Source: Steromphala cineraria (taxonomy: Eukaryota > Mollusca > Gastropoda > Trochida > Trochidae). From it: a stretch of 64,000 nucleotides of DNA. Positions 1 through 11,100 of this stretch are shown here, one piece after another. Position 1 is the first letter of the stretch, and the number at the start of each line of letters is the position of its first letter. A program made the position numbers and the translations under genes. The stretch lies in the NCBI GenBank assembly GCA_916613615.1, contig OU744726.1:55010987-55074986 (forward strand), in the 5' to 3' direction. A model generated the notes under the pieces. It had not been told where the DNA came from, searched no databases, and saw only the letters and a program-made list of their open reading frames with translations.

Positions 1-402
1 TTCTGAACCAAACTTTCATCAAATGTACACATCAGGGTGCTCTATCGTTTGGAATAAACAAATTTTCACTCCGAGATTTAATTTGGGATACAGATTCGAA
101 TGTTTAGGCGTGTATGTGGTCAACTTAGATCAAATTCTCGGAAAATGGTTAATTCAAGAAAGAACATTTTCTTGTAACGAGCGTGATAAGTTTCTAAAAT
201 ATGCATATTTCCAAACCAAACTTTCATCAAATGTACACATCAGGGTGCTCTATCGTTTGGAATAAACACATTTTCACTCCGAGTTTTAGTTTGGGATACA
301 GATTCGAACGTATAGACGTGTATGTGGTCAACTTGGAGCAAATTCTCGGAAAATGACTAAGTCAAGAAAAAACATTTTCTTGTAACGAGCTTGATAAGTT
401 TC

Positions 403-406
403 TTAA
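403..406. other. TTAA transposon target site within the monomer
   Basis: In many monomers the junction 'gtttcTTAAatatgcat' contains TTAA. All four transposon copies in this window sit in this tetranucleotide. Other monomers carry 'tttcataaat', 'tttctaaaat' or 'tttctttatg' here and lack the site. B units have another TTAA in 'gttttaatttt' that is unoccupied in this window. Confidence 0.85.
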
Positions 407-418
407 ATATGCATATTT
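405..418. other. 14-bp perfect palindrome AAATATGCATATTT
   Basis: This stretch equals its own reverse complement over 14 bp and is present in most of the monomers. Units reading 'tttctaaaatatgcat' keep it. D units keep only the central part. A few have ATGCGTA or ATACATA and break it. It overlaps the right half of the TTAA site. Such a dyad could bind a dimeric protein or extrude, but neither is shown by sequence alone. Confidence 0.85.
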
Positions 419-570
419 CTACACCAAACTTTCATCAACTGTACACATCAGGGTGCTCTATCGTTTGGAATAAACAAATTTTTACTCCGAGTTTTAGTTT
501 GGGATACAGATTCGAACGTATAGACGTGTATGTGGTCAATTTCGAGCAAATTCTCGGAAAATGACTAAGT

Positions 571-590
571 CAAGAAAAAACATTTTCTTG
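571..590. other. Inverted repeat CAAGAAA / TTTCTTG
   Basis: Two complementary arms, CAAGAAAA and TTTTCTTG, flank a 4-base centre (AACA). The motif recurs in every full monomer, always about 20 bp before the next 'gataag'. Variant centres (GAAAAT, a T run, TTTTGT) mostly keep the outer seven or six pairs. A minority of units (for example near 34600, 49420 and 62640, reading 'caagagaaac' or 'caagagtaac') lose it. Confidence 0.8.
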
Positions 591-600
591 TAACGAGCGT

Positions 601-808
601 GATAAGTTTCATAAATATGCATATTTCTAAACCAAACTTTCATCAAATGTACACATCAACGTGCTATATCGTATGGCACAAACAAATTTTCACTCCGAGA
701 TTTAGTTTTGGCTGCAGATTCGAACGTTTAGGCGTGTATGTGGTCAACTTGGAGCAATATCTCGGTAAATGACTAAGTCAAGAAAAAACATTTTCTTGTA
801 ACGAGCTT
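601..808 (+). repeat. Chimeric C/A monomer
   Basis: The left part has type C markers ('caacgtgct', 'atggcac', 'gatttagttttggctgcag'). It switches within the 'cagat' block to type A sequence ('tcgaacgtttaggcg', 'gagcaatatctcgg', 'gactaagtc'). The change is abrupt, as expected for gene conversion or unequal exchange between monomer types. Confidence 0.75.
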
Positions 809-2451
809 GATAAGTTTCTTAAATATGCATATTTCTACACCAAACTTTCATCAACTGTACACATCAGGGTGCTTTATCGTTTGGAATAAACAAATTTTCA
901 CTCCGAGTTTTAGTTTGGGATACAGATTCGAACGTATAGACGTGTATGTGGTCAACTTGGAGCAAATTCTCGGAAAATGAGTAAGTCAAGAAAAAACATT
1001 TTCTTGTAACGAGCGTGATAAGTTTCTTAAATATGCATATTTCCAAACCAAACTTTCATCAAATGTACACATCAGGGTGCTCTATCGTTTGAAATAAATA
1101 AATTTTCACTCCGAGTTTTAGTTTGGGATACAGATTCGAACGTTTAGGCGTGTATGTGGTCAACTTTGAGCAAATTCTCGGAAAATGACTAAATCAAGAA
1201 AAAACATTTTCTTGTAACGAGCGTGATAAGTTTCTTAAATATGCATATTTCCAAACCAAACTTTCATCAAATGTACACATCAGGGTACTCTATCGTTTGG
1301 AATAAACAAATTTTCACTCCGAGTTTTAGTTTGGGATACAGATTCGAACGTATAGACGTGTATATGGTCAACTTGGAGCAAATTCTCGGAAAATGACTAA
1401 GTCAAGAAAGAACATTTTCTTGTAACGAGCGTGATAAGTTTCATAAATATGCATATTTCTACACCAAACTTTCATCAAATGTACACATCAGGGTGCTCTA
1501 TCGTTTGGAATAAACAAATGTTCACTCCGAGTTTTAGTTTGGGCTACAGATTCGAACGTATAGACGTGTATGTGGTCAACTTGGAGCAAATTCTCGGAAA
1601 ATGACTAAGTCAAGAAAAAACATTTTCTTGTAACGAGCGTGATAAGTTTCATAAATATGCATATTTCCAAACCAAACTTTCATCAAATGTACACATCAGG
1701 GTGCTCTATCGTTTGGAATAAACAAATTTTCACTCCGAGTTTTAGTTTGGGATACAGATTCGAACGTATAGACGTGTATGTGGTCAACTTGGAGCAAATT
1801 CTCGGAAAATGAGTAAGTCAAGAAAAAACATTTTCTTGTAACGAGCGTGATAAGTTTCTTAAATATGCATATTTCCAAACCAAACTTTCATCAAATGTAC
1901 ACATCAGGGTGCTCTATCGTTTGAAATAAATAAATTTTCACTCAGAGTTTTAGTTTGGGATACAGATTCGAACGTTTAGGCGTGTATGTGGTCAACTTTG
2001 AGCAAATTCTCGGAAAATGACTAAATCAAGAAAAAACATTTTCTTGTAACGAGCGTGATAAGTTTCATAAATATGCATATTTCTAAACCAAACTTTCATC
2101 AAATGTACACATCAGGGTGCTCTATCGTTTGGAATAAACAAATTTTCACTCCGAGTTTTAGTTTGGGCTACAGATTCGAACGTATAGACGTGTATGTGGT
2201 CAACTTGGAGCAAATTCTCGGAAAATGACTAAGTCAAGAAAAAACATTTTCTTGTAACGAGCATGATAAGTTTCATAAATATGCATATTTCCAAACCAAA
2301 CTTTCATCAAATGTACACATCAGGGTGCTCTATCGTTTGGAATAAACAAATTTTCACTCCGAGTGAACGTTTAGGCGTGTATGTGGTCAACTTTGAGCAA
2401 ATTCTCGGAAAATGACTAAGTCAAGAAAAAACATTTTCTTGTAACGAGCGT

Positions 2452-2659
2452 GATAAGTTTCATAAATATGCATATTTCTAAACCAAACTTTCATCAAATG
2501 TACACATCAACGTGCTCTATCGTATGGCACAAACAAATTTTCACTCCGAAATTTAGTTTTGGCTGCAGATACAAACGTATGGACGTGTAGTTGGTCAACT
2601 TGGATCAAATTCTCGGAAAATGGCTAATTCAAGAAAGAACATTTTCTTGTAACGAGCGT
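2452..2659 (+). repeat. Reference type C satellite monomer (208 bp)
   Basis: A complete type C unit of the same length as A. Diagnostic differences are 'caacgtgctc' for 'cagggtgctc', 'gtatggcacaaac' for 'gtttggaataaac', 'tttggctgcagatacaaacg', 'gtatggacgtgtagttgg', and 'ggctaattcaagaaag' at the end. Type C is interspersed through the array and precedes most of the 60-bp stubs. Confidence 0.9.
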
Positions 2660-2867
2660 GATAAGTTTCTAAAATATGCATATTTCTAAACCAAACTTTC
2701 ATCAAATGTACACATCAGGGTGCTCTATCGTTTGGAATAAACAAATTTTCACTCCGAGTTTTAGTTTGGGATACAGATTCGAACGTATAGACGTGTATGT
2801 GGTCAACTTGGAGCAATATCTCGGAAAATGACTAAGTCAAGAAAAAACATTTTCTTGTAACGAGCGT

Positions 2868-3075
2868 GATAAGTTTCATAAATATGCATATTTCTAAACC
2901 AAATTTTCATCATATGTACACATCAACATGCTCTATCGTTTGTAATAAACAAATTTTCCATCCGAGTTTTAATTTTGGCTGCAGATACAAACGTATGGAT
3001 GGGTAGTTTTTCAACTTGGATCAAATTCTCGGAAAATGGCTAATTCAAGAAAAAACATTTTCTTGTAACGAGCTT
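2868..3075 (+). repeat. Reference type B satellite monomer (208 bp)
   Basis: A complete type B unit. Diagnostic features are 'catcatatgtac', 'gtttgtaataaac', 'gttttaattttggctgcag', 'gtatggatggg' and 'gtttttcaacttgg'. It shares the ggctgcag and ggctaattc blocks with C, so B and C look like sister types relative to A. B units are most frequent at 48.4-57 kb. Confidence 0.9.
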
Positions 3076-3293
3076 GATAAGTTTCTTAAATATGCATATT
3101 TCTAAACAAAACTTTCATCAAATGTACACATCAGGGTGCTCTATTGTTTGAAATAAATAAATTTTCACTCCGAGTTTTAGTTTGGGATACAGATTCGAAC
3201 GTTTAGGCGTGTATGTGGTCAACTTGGAGCAAATTCTCGGAAAATGACTAAGTCAAGAAAAAACATTTTCTTGTAACGAGCGTGATAAGTTTC

Positions 3294-3882
3294 TTAACCC
3301 TTACGATGCGGGGCGCGTGATATTTACGGGCCAAATATAAAATGGCACGTAAGCCCTCTTGGCGAAATCCGTAACTTTCAGGATAAGGCTATATATTGAC
3401 TGCAAGCAGTCTTGGCTGCTCCCGGATATAAAATATCAAACCTTTTCTCAAAAATGATTGAGGGTACCCACCTTGCGGCATTCATATCTCACTAACCAAT
3501 AGAGATAATTCTATAATTTTTACATCATCGTGTAGAAGAGAGAATTGTCTTCATTTCCATGTATCATATGTATATCCGCGCACAAAAATAAAGAAGCGGC
3601 AAAGCGTTGCGACAAGTGCCGCAAAAAAATTGTTTACCTCAAAATGATTGAGGGTACCCACCTTGCGGCATTTATATCTCACGAACCATTAGAGATAATT
3701 TTATAATTTTTACATCATCGTATAGAAGAGAGAATTGTCTTTTTTCCATGTATCATATGTATATCCGCGCACAAAAATAAAGAAGCGGTTAATCAGGATA
3801 TAACGGTGGCTGGCACCGGACAAAACAATTCCGCCACGTGGGCTTGTAGAGCAAAAATATATAGCCGCATCGTAAGGGTTAA
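3294..3882 (-). mobile_element. TTAA element copy 1 (piggyBac-like MITE, inverted)
   Basis: A 581-bp insertion (3298-3878) bounded by TTAA at 3294-3297 and 3879-3882. Its 14-bp perfect terminal inverted repeats read CCCTTACGATGCGG inward from each end. Removing the element with one TTAA restores an ordinary satellite junction. TTAA target duplication and CCC-starting termini are known hallmarks of the piggyBac superfamily, so the assignment is by signature only. It has no transposase-sized reading frame. An internal repeat of about 149 bp occurs twice (3451-3599 and 3641-3788, step 190 bp). It lies in the opposite orientation to the other three copies. It is 1 bp shorter than they are (a base lost in the 'ggaaataaag' stretch read on the minus strand). 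Confidence 0.85.
3451..3788 (-). repeat. Internal direct repeat of TTAA element copy 1
   Basis: Two units of about 149 bp, 3451-3599 and 3641-3788, are separated by about 41 bp. Both run from 'aaaatgattgagggtaccc' to 'aaagaagcgg' on the plus strand. The second unit differs from the first at several bases, including 'tttatatctcacgaacc' against 'ttcatatctcactaacc', so the duplication has had time to diverge. Confidence 0.85.
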
Positions 3883-4918
3883 ATATGCATATTTCCAAAC
3901 CAAACTTTCATCAAATGTACACATCAGGGTGCTCTATCGTTTGAAATAAATAAATTTTCACTCCGAGTTTTAGTTTGGGATACAGATTCGAACGTTTAGG
4001 CGTGTATGTGGTCAACTTTGAGCAAATTCTCGGAAAATGACTAAATCAAGAAAAAACATTTTCTTGTAACGAGCGTGATAAGTTTCTTAAATATGCATAT
4101 TTCCAAACCAAACTTTCATCAAATGTACACATCAGGGTACTCTATCGTTTGGAATAAACAAATTTTCACTCCGAGTTTTAGTTTGGGATACAGATTCGAA
4201 CGTATAGACGTGTATGTGGTCAACTTGGAGCAAATTCCCGGAAAATGACTAAGTCAAGAAAGAACATTTTCTTGTAACGAGCGTGATAAGTTTCATAAAT
4301 ATGCATATTTCTAAACCAAACTTTCATCAAATGTACACATCAGGGTGCTCTATCGTTTGGAATAAACAAATGTTCACTCCGAGTTTTAGTTTGGGCTACA
4401 GATTCGAACGTATAGACGTGTATGTGGTCAACTTGGAGCAAATTCTCGGAAAATGACTAAGTCAAGAAAAAACATTTTCTTGTAACGAGCGTGATAAGTT
4501 TCATAAATATGCATATTTCCAAACCAAACTTTCATCAAATGTACACATCAGGGTGCTCTATCGTTTGGAATAAACAAATTTTCACTCCGAGTTTTAGTTT
4601 GGGATACAGATTCGAACGTATAGACGTGTATGTGGTCAACTTGGAGCAAATTCTCGGAAAATGAGTAAGTCAAGAAAAAACATTTTCTTGTAACGAGCGT
4701 GATAAGTTTCTTAAATATGCATATTTCCAAACCAAACTTTCATCAAATGTACACATCAGGGTGCTCTATCGTTTGAAATAAATAAATTTTCACTCAGAGT
4801 TTTAGTTTGGGATACAGATTCGAACGTTTAGGCGTGTATGTGGTCAACTTTGAGCAAATTCTCGGAAAATGACTAAATCAAGAAAAAACATTTTCTTGTA
4901 ACGAGCGTGATAAGTTTC
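3883..4918 (+). repeat. Five satellite monomers between TTAA elements 1 and 2
   Basis: About five A-type monomers in satellite orientation. In order they show 'gaaataaataa', then 'gggtactc', then 'caaatgttcac' with 'gggctacag', then 'gagtaagtc', then 'cactcagag'. The same order occurs without transposons at about 1047-2060. The segment is therefore a duplicate of that block, offset by 2,852 bp. Confidence 0.9.
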
Positions 4919-5508
4919 TTAACCCTTACGATGCGGCTATATATTTTTGCTCTACAAGCCCACGTGGCGGAATTGTTTTGTCCGGTGCCAGCCACCGTTA
5001 TATCCTGATTAACCGCTTCTTTATTTTTGTGCGCGGATATACATATGATACATGGAAATAAAGACAATTCTCTCTTCTACACGATGATGTAAAAATTATA
5101 GAATTATCTCTATTGGTTTGTGAGATATGAATGCCGCAAGGTGGGTACCCTCAATCATTTTGAGGTAAACAAATTTTTTGCGGCACTTGTCGCAACGCTT
5201 TGCCGCTTCTTCATTTTTGTGCGCGGATATACATATGATACATGGAAATGAAGACAATTCTCTCTTCTACACGATGATGTAAAAATTATAGAATTATCTC
5301 TATTGGTTTGTGAGATATGAATGCCGCAAGGTGGGTACCCTCAATCATTTTTGAGAAAAGGTTTGATATTTTATATCCGGGAGCAGCCAAAACTGCTTGC
5401 AGTCAATATATAGCCTTATCCTGAAAATTACGGATTTCGCCAAGAGGGCTTACGTGCCATTTTATATTTGGCCCGTAAATATCACGCGCCCCGCATCGTA
5501 AGGGTTAA
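4919..5508 (+). mobile_element. TTAA element copy 2 (piggyBac-like MITE)
   Basis: A 582-bp insertion (4923-5504) with TTAA at 4919-4922 and 5505-5508 and the same 14-bp terminal inverted repeats. It sits in the same monomer position as copy 1 but in the opposite orientation. The internal repeats are at 5013-5161 and 5203-5351. Here the first repeat unit carries the bases typical of the second unit ('ctacacgatg', 'tatagaatt', 'ttggtttgtg'), unlike copies 1, 3 and 4. It also has private differences ('gccaaaactgc', 'ctgaaaattacgg'). It is the most divergent of the four. No transposase coding is present. Confidence 0.85.
5013..5351 (+). repeat. Homogenised internal direct repeat of TTAA element copy 2
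   Basis: Units 5013-5161 and 5203-5351 (190-bp step) are almost identical over roughly 149 bp, differing mainly at 'cttctttatt' against 'cttcttcatt' and 'gaaataaag' against 'gaaatgaag'. In the other copies the two units differ at more sites. This suggests a conversion event within this copy or its lineage. Confidence 0.75.
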
Positions 5509-7345
5509 ATATGCATATTTCCAAACCAAACTTTCATCAAATGTACACATCAGGGTACCCTATCGTTTGGAATAAACAAATTTTCACTCCGAGTTTTAGT
5601 TTGGGATACAGATTCTAACGTATAGACGTGTATGTGGTCAACTTGGAGCAAATTCCCGGAAAATGACTAAGTCAAGAAAGAACATTTTCTTGTAACGAGC
5701 GTGATAAGTTTCATAAATATGCATATTTCTAAACCAAACTTTCATCAAATGTACACATCAGGGTGCTCTATCGTTTGGAATAAACAAATTTTCACTCCGA
5801 GTTTTAGTTTGGGCTACAGATTCGAACGTATAGACGTGTATGTGGTCAACTTGGAGCAAATTCTCGGAAAATGACTAAGTCAAGAAAAAACATTTTCTTG
5901 TAACGAGCATGATAAGTTTCATAAATATGCATATTTCCAAACCAAACTTTCATCAAATGTACACATCAGGGTGCTCTATCGTTTGGAATAAACAAATTTT
6001 CACTCCGAGTGAACGTTTAGGCGTGTATGTGGTCAACTTTGAGCAAATTCTCGGAAAATGACTAAGTCAAGAAAAAACATTTTCTTGTAACGAGCGTGAT
6101 AAGTTTCATAAATATGCATATTTCTACACCAAACTTTCATCAAATGTACACATCAACGTGCTCTATCGTATGGCACAAACAAATTTTCACTCCGAGATTT
6201 AGTTTTGGCTGCAGATACAAACGTATGGACGTGTAGTTGGTCAACTTGGATCAAATTCTCGGAAAATGGCTAATTCAAGAAAGAAAATTTTCTTGTAACG
6301 AGCGTAATAAGTTTCTAAAATATGCATATTTCTAAACCAAACTTTCATCAAATGTACACATCAGGGTGCTCTATCGTTTGGAATAAACAAATTTTCACTC
6401 CGAGTTTTAGTTTGGGATACAGATTCGAACGTATAGACGTGTATGTGGTCAACTTGGAGCAATATCTCGGAAAATGACTTAGTCAAGAAAAAACATTTTC
6501 TTGTAACGAGCGTGATAAGTTTCATAAATATGCATATTTCTAAACCAAATTTTCATCATATGTACACATCAACATGCTCTATCGTTTGTAATAAACAAAT
6601 TTTCCATCCGAGTTTTAATTTTGGCTGCAGATACAAACGTATGGATGGGTAGTTTTTCAACTTGGATCAAATTCTCGGAAAATGGCTAATTCAAGAAAAA
6701 ACATTTTCTTGTAACGAGCGTGATAAGTTTCTTAAATATGCATATTTCTAAACCAAACTTTCATCAAATGTACACATCAGGGTGCTCTATCGTTTGGAAT
6801 AAACAAATTTTCACTCCGAGTTTTAGTTTGGGCTACAGATTCGAACGTATAGACGTGTATGTGGTCAACTTGGAGCAAATTCTCGGAAAATGACTAAGTC
6901 AAGAAAAAACATTTTCTTGTAACGAGCGTGATAAGTTTCATAAATATGCAAATTTCTAAACAAAACTTTCATCAAATGTACACATCAGGGTGCTCTATTG
7001 TTTGAAATAAATAAATTTTCACTCCGAGTTTTAGTTTGGGATACAGATTCGAACGTTTAGGCGTGTATGTGGTCAACTTGGAGCAAATTCTCGGAAAATG
7101 ACTAAGTCAAGAAAAAACATTTTCTTGTAACGAGCGTGATAAGTTTCTTAAATATGCATATTTCCAAACCAAACTTTCATCAAATGTACACATCAGGGTG
7201 CTCTATCGTTTGGAATAAACAAATTTTCACTCCGAGTTTTAGTTTGGGATACAGATTCGAACGTTTAGGCGTGTATGTGGTCAACTTTGAGCAAATTCTC
7301 GGAAAATGACTAAGTCAAGAAAAAACATTTTCTTGTAACGAGCAT
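5505..7345 (+). repeat. Satellite array, A units with B and C
   Basis: Continuous 208-bp satellite after TTAA element 2. The order of variants, including a monomer missing 21 bp at about 6010 and the following C, A and B units, parallels 2100-3290. It is therefore a duplicate of the left segment. No gene is seen. Confidence 0.93.
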
Positions 7346-8160
7346 GATAAGTTTCTTTATGCATATTTCCAAACTAAACTTTCATCAAATGTACACATCA
7401 GGGTGCTCTATCGTTTGGAATAAATAAATTTTCACTCCGAGTTTTAGTTTGGGATACAGATTCGAACGTATAGACGTGTATGTGGTCAACTTGGAGCAAT
7501 ATCTCGGAAAATGACTAAGTCAAGAAAAAACATTTTCTTGTAACGAGCGTGATAAGTTTCTTTATGCATATTTCCAAACTAAACTTTCATCAAATGTACA
7601 CATCAGGGTGCTCTATCGTTTGGAATAAACAAATTTTCACTCCGAGTTTTAGTTTGGGATACAGATCGAACGTTTAGGCGTGTATGTGGTCAACTTTGAG
7701 CAAATTCTCGGAAAATGACTAAGTCAAGAAAAAACATTTTCTTGTAACGAGCATGATAAGTTTCTTTATGCATATTTCCAAACTAAACTTTCATCAAATG
7801 TACACATCAGGGTGCTCTATCGTTTGGAATAAACACATTTTCACTCCGAGTTTTAGTTTGGGATACAGATCGAACGTATAGACGTGTATGTGGTCAACTT
7901 TGAGCAAATTCTCGGAAAATGACTAAGTCAAGAAAAAACATTTTCTTGTAACGAGCATGATAAGTTTCTTTATGCATATTTCCAAACTAAACTTTCATCA
8001 AATGTACACATCAGGGTGCTCTATCGTTTGGAATAAACAAATTTTCACTCCGAGTTTTAGTTTGGGATACAGATTCGAACGTATAGACGTGTATGTGGTC
8101 AACTTGGAGCAATATCTCGGTAAATGACTAAGTCAAGAAAAAACATTTTCTTGTAACGAG
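7346..8160 (+). repeat. Cluster of type D (about 204-bp) monomers
   Basis: 'gataag' steps of 204-205 bp replace 208. The shortening comes from 'tttctttatgcat' (3 bp fewer than 'tttcttaaatatgcat') and, in most units, 'cagatcgaa' (1 bp fewer than 'cagattcgaa'). A further marker is 'ccaaactaaac'. The clean example is 7551-7754. D units lack the TTAA target site. D units recur near 9412, 11490, 12930, 15620, 17290 and 19970. Confidence 0.88.
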
Positions 8161-11100
8161 CGTGATAAGTTTCTTAAATATGCATATTTCTAAACCACAC
8201 TTTCATCAAATGTACACATCAACGTGCTCTATCGTATGGCACTAACAAATTTTCACTCCGAGATTTAGTTTTGGCTGCAGATACAAACGTATGGACGTGT
8301 AGTTGGTCAACTTGGATCAAATTCTCGGAAAATGGCTAATTCAAGAAAGAAAATTTTCTTGTAACGAGCGTGATAAGTTTCTAAAATATGCATATTTCTG
8401 AACCAAACTTTCATCAAATGTACACATCAGGGTGCTCTATCGTTTGGAATAAACAAATTTTCACTCCGAGTTTTAGTTTGGGATACAGATTCGAATGTTT
8501 AGGCGTGGATGTGGTCAACTTAGATCAAATTCTCGGAAAATGGCTAATTCAAGAAAGAACATTTTCTTGTAACGAGCGTGATAAGTTTCTAAAATATGCA
8601 TATTTCCAAACCAAACTTTCATCAAATGTACACATCAGGGTGCTCTATCGTTTGGAATAAACACATTTTCACTCCGAGTTTTAGTTTGGGATACAGATTC
8701 GAACGTATAGACGTGTATGTGGTCAACTTGGAGCAAATTCTCGGAAAATGACTAAGTCAAGAAAAAACATTTTCTTGTAACGAGCTTGATAAGTTTCTTA
8801 AATATGCATATTTCTACACCAAACTTTCATCAACTGTACACATCAGGGTGCTCTATCGTTTGGAATAAACACATTTTCACTCCGAGTTTTAGTTTGGGAT
8901 ACAGATTCGAACGTATAGACGTGTATGTGGTCAACTTGGAGCAAATTCTCGGAAAATGACTAAGTCAAGAAAAAACATTTTCTTGTAACGAGCGTGATAA
9001 GTTTCTTAAATATGCATATTTCCAAACCAAACTTTCAACAAATGTACACATCAGGGTACTCTATCGTTTCGAAAAAACAAATTTTCACTCCGAGTTTTAG
9101 TTTGGGATACAGATTCGAACGTATAGACGTGTATGTGGTCAACTTGGAGCAAATTCCCGGAAAATGACTAAATCAAGAAAAAACATTTTCTTGTAACGAG
9201 CGTGATAAGTTTCTAAAATATGCATATTTCCAAACCAAACTTTCATCAAATGTACACATCAGGGTGCTCTATCGTTTGGAATAAACACATTTTCACTCCG
9301 AGTATTAGTTTGGGATACAGATTCGAACGTATAGACGTGTATGTGGTCAACTTGGAGCAATACCTCGGAAAATGACTAAGTCAAGAAAAAACATTTTCTT
9401 GTAACGAGCGTGATAAGTTTCTTTATGCATATTTCCAAACTAAACTTTCATCAAATCTACACATCAGGGTGCTCTATCGTTTGGAATAAATACATTTTCA
9501 CTCCGAGTTTTAGTTTGGGATACAGATCGAACGTAAAGACGTGTATGTGGTCAACTTTGAGCAAATTCTCGGAAAATGACTAAGTCAAGAAAAAACATTT
9601 TCTTGTAACGAGCAAGATAAGTTTCTTTATGCATATTTCCAAGCTAAACTTTCATCAAATGTACACATCAGGGTGCTCTATCGTTTGGAATAAATAAATT
9701 TTCACTCCGAGTTTTAGTTTGGGATACAGATCGAACGTATAGACGTGTATGTGGTCAACTTTGAGCAAATTCTCGGAAAATGACTAAGTCAAGAAAAAAC
9801 ATTTTCTTGTAACGAGCATGATAAGTTTCTTTATGCATATTTCCAAACTAAACTTTCATCAAATGTACACATCAGGGTGCTCTATCGTCTGGAATAAACA
9901 AATTTTCACTCTGAGTTTTAGTTTGGGATACAGATTCGAACGTATAGACGTGTATGTGGTCAACTTGGAGCAAATTCTCGGAAAATGACTAAGTCAAGAA
10001 AAAACATTTTCTTGTAACGAGCTTGATAAGTTTCTTAAATATACATATTTCTACACCAAACTTTCATCAACTGTACACATCAGGGTGCTCTATCGTTTGG
10101 AATAAACAAATTTTCACTCCGAGTTTTAGTTTGGGATACAGATTCGAACGTATAGACGTGTATGTGGTCAACTTGGAGCAAATTCTCGGAAAATGACTAA
10201 GTCAAGAAAAAACATTTTCTTGTAACGAGCGTGATAAGTTTATTAAATATGCATATTTCCAAACCAAACTTTCAACAAATGTACACATCAGGGTACTCTA
10301 TCGTTTCGAAAAAACAAATTTTCACTCCGAGTTTTAGTTTGGGATACAGATTCGAACGTATAGACGTGTATGTGGTCAACTTGGAGCAAATTCCCGGAAA
10401 ATGACTAAGTCAAGAAAGAACATTTTCTTGTAACGAGCGTGATAAGTTTCATAAATATGCATATTTCTAAACCAAACTTTCATCAAATGTACACATCAAC
10501 GTGCTATATCGCATGGCACAAACAAATTTTCACTCCGAGATTTAGTTTTGGCTGCAGATACAAACGTATGGACGTGTAGTTGGTCAACTTGGATCAAATT
10601 CTCGGAAAATGGCTAATTCAAGAAAGAAAATTTTCTTGTAACGAGCTTGATAAGTTTCTTAAATATGCATATTTCCAAACCAAACTTTCATCAAATGTAC
10701 ACATCAGGGTGCTCTATCGTTTGAAATAAATAAATTTTCACTCCGAGTTTTAGTTTGGGATACAGATTCGAACGTTTAGGCGTGTATGTGGTCAACTTTG
10801 AGCAAATTCTCGGAAAATGACTAAATCAAGAAAAAACATTTTCTTGTAACGAGCGTGATAAGTTTCTAAAATATGCATATTTCCAAACCAAACTTTCATC
10901 AAATGTACACATCAGGGTGCTCTGTCGTTTGGAATAAACACATTTTCACTCCGAGTTTTAGTTTGGGATACAGATTCGAACGTATAGACGTGTATGTGGT
11001 CAACTTGGAGCAAATTCTCGGAAAATGACTAAGTCAAGAAAGAAAATTTTCTTGTAACGAGCTTGATAAGTTTCTTAAATATGCATATTTCCAAACCAAA

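Larger units (their letters stand above)
393..600 (+). repeat. Reference type A satellite monomer (208 bp)
   Basis: A representative complete type A unit, taken from one 'gataag' to the next. In order it has a TTAA site at 403-406, the 14-bp palindrome at 405-418, the 'cagggtgctc' block, 'gggatacagattcgaacg', 'gtatagacgtgtatgtgg', 'gagcaaattctcgg', and the CAAGAAA/TTTCTTG inverted repeat at 571-590. Type A units elsewhere differ from it by scattered substitutions. Recurrent alternatives are 'cgtttaggcg' for 'cgtatagacg', 'gggctacag' for 'gggatacag', and 'caatatctcgg' for 'caaattctcgg'. I do not recognise the family. Confidence 0.95.
1..3297 (+). repeat. 208-bp satellite array, left segment
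   Basis: A head-to-tail tandem array that starts mid-monomer at base 1 and runs into the first TTAA element. The repeated word 'gataag' falls at 185, 393, 601 and 809, which gives an exact 208-bp step. Type A dominates. C units lie at about 601 (a chimera) and 2452, and a B unit at 2868. Around 2361 a monomer lacks 21 bp. The order of variants from about 1047 to 2500 reappears from about 3899, offset by 2,852 bp. No gene or RNA gene is visible. The type and period are directly seen; a centromeric or heterochromatic role is inferred. Confidence 0.97.

Noticed and set aside
460..480. CENP-B box-like word around 'atcgtttggaataaac'
   Set aside because: Only the 'CGTTTGGAA' part resembles the box. 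The essential CGGG side is absent in all monomer types.
499..520. tRNA/SINE B-box-like word 'gattcgaacg'
   Set aside because: It matches TTCGAA but not the flanking bases of the B-box consensus. No A box lies at a suitable distance, there is no cloverleaf, and D units delete a base in it.
3294..3305. Telomere-like 'ttaaccctta' / 'taagggttaa' words
   Set aside because: They occur only at the ends of the four elements as terminal inverted repeats, not as tandem telomere repeats.
4873..5067. 64-codon minus-strand frame in the TTAA elements (also at 22010-22204 and 23636-23830)
   Set aside because: It starts in the element and ends inside the flanking satellite. It is far too short for a transposase and has no recognisable domain.
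4919..5508. Autonomous piggyBac element
   Set aside because: Only about 580 bp with no transposase frame on either strand; at most a non-autonomous derivative.
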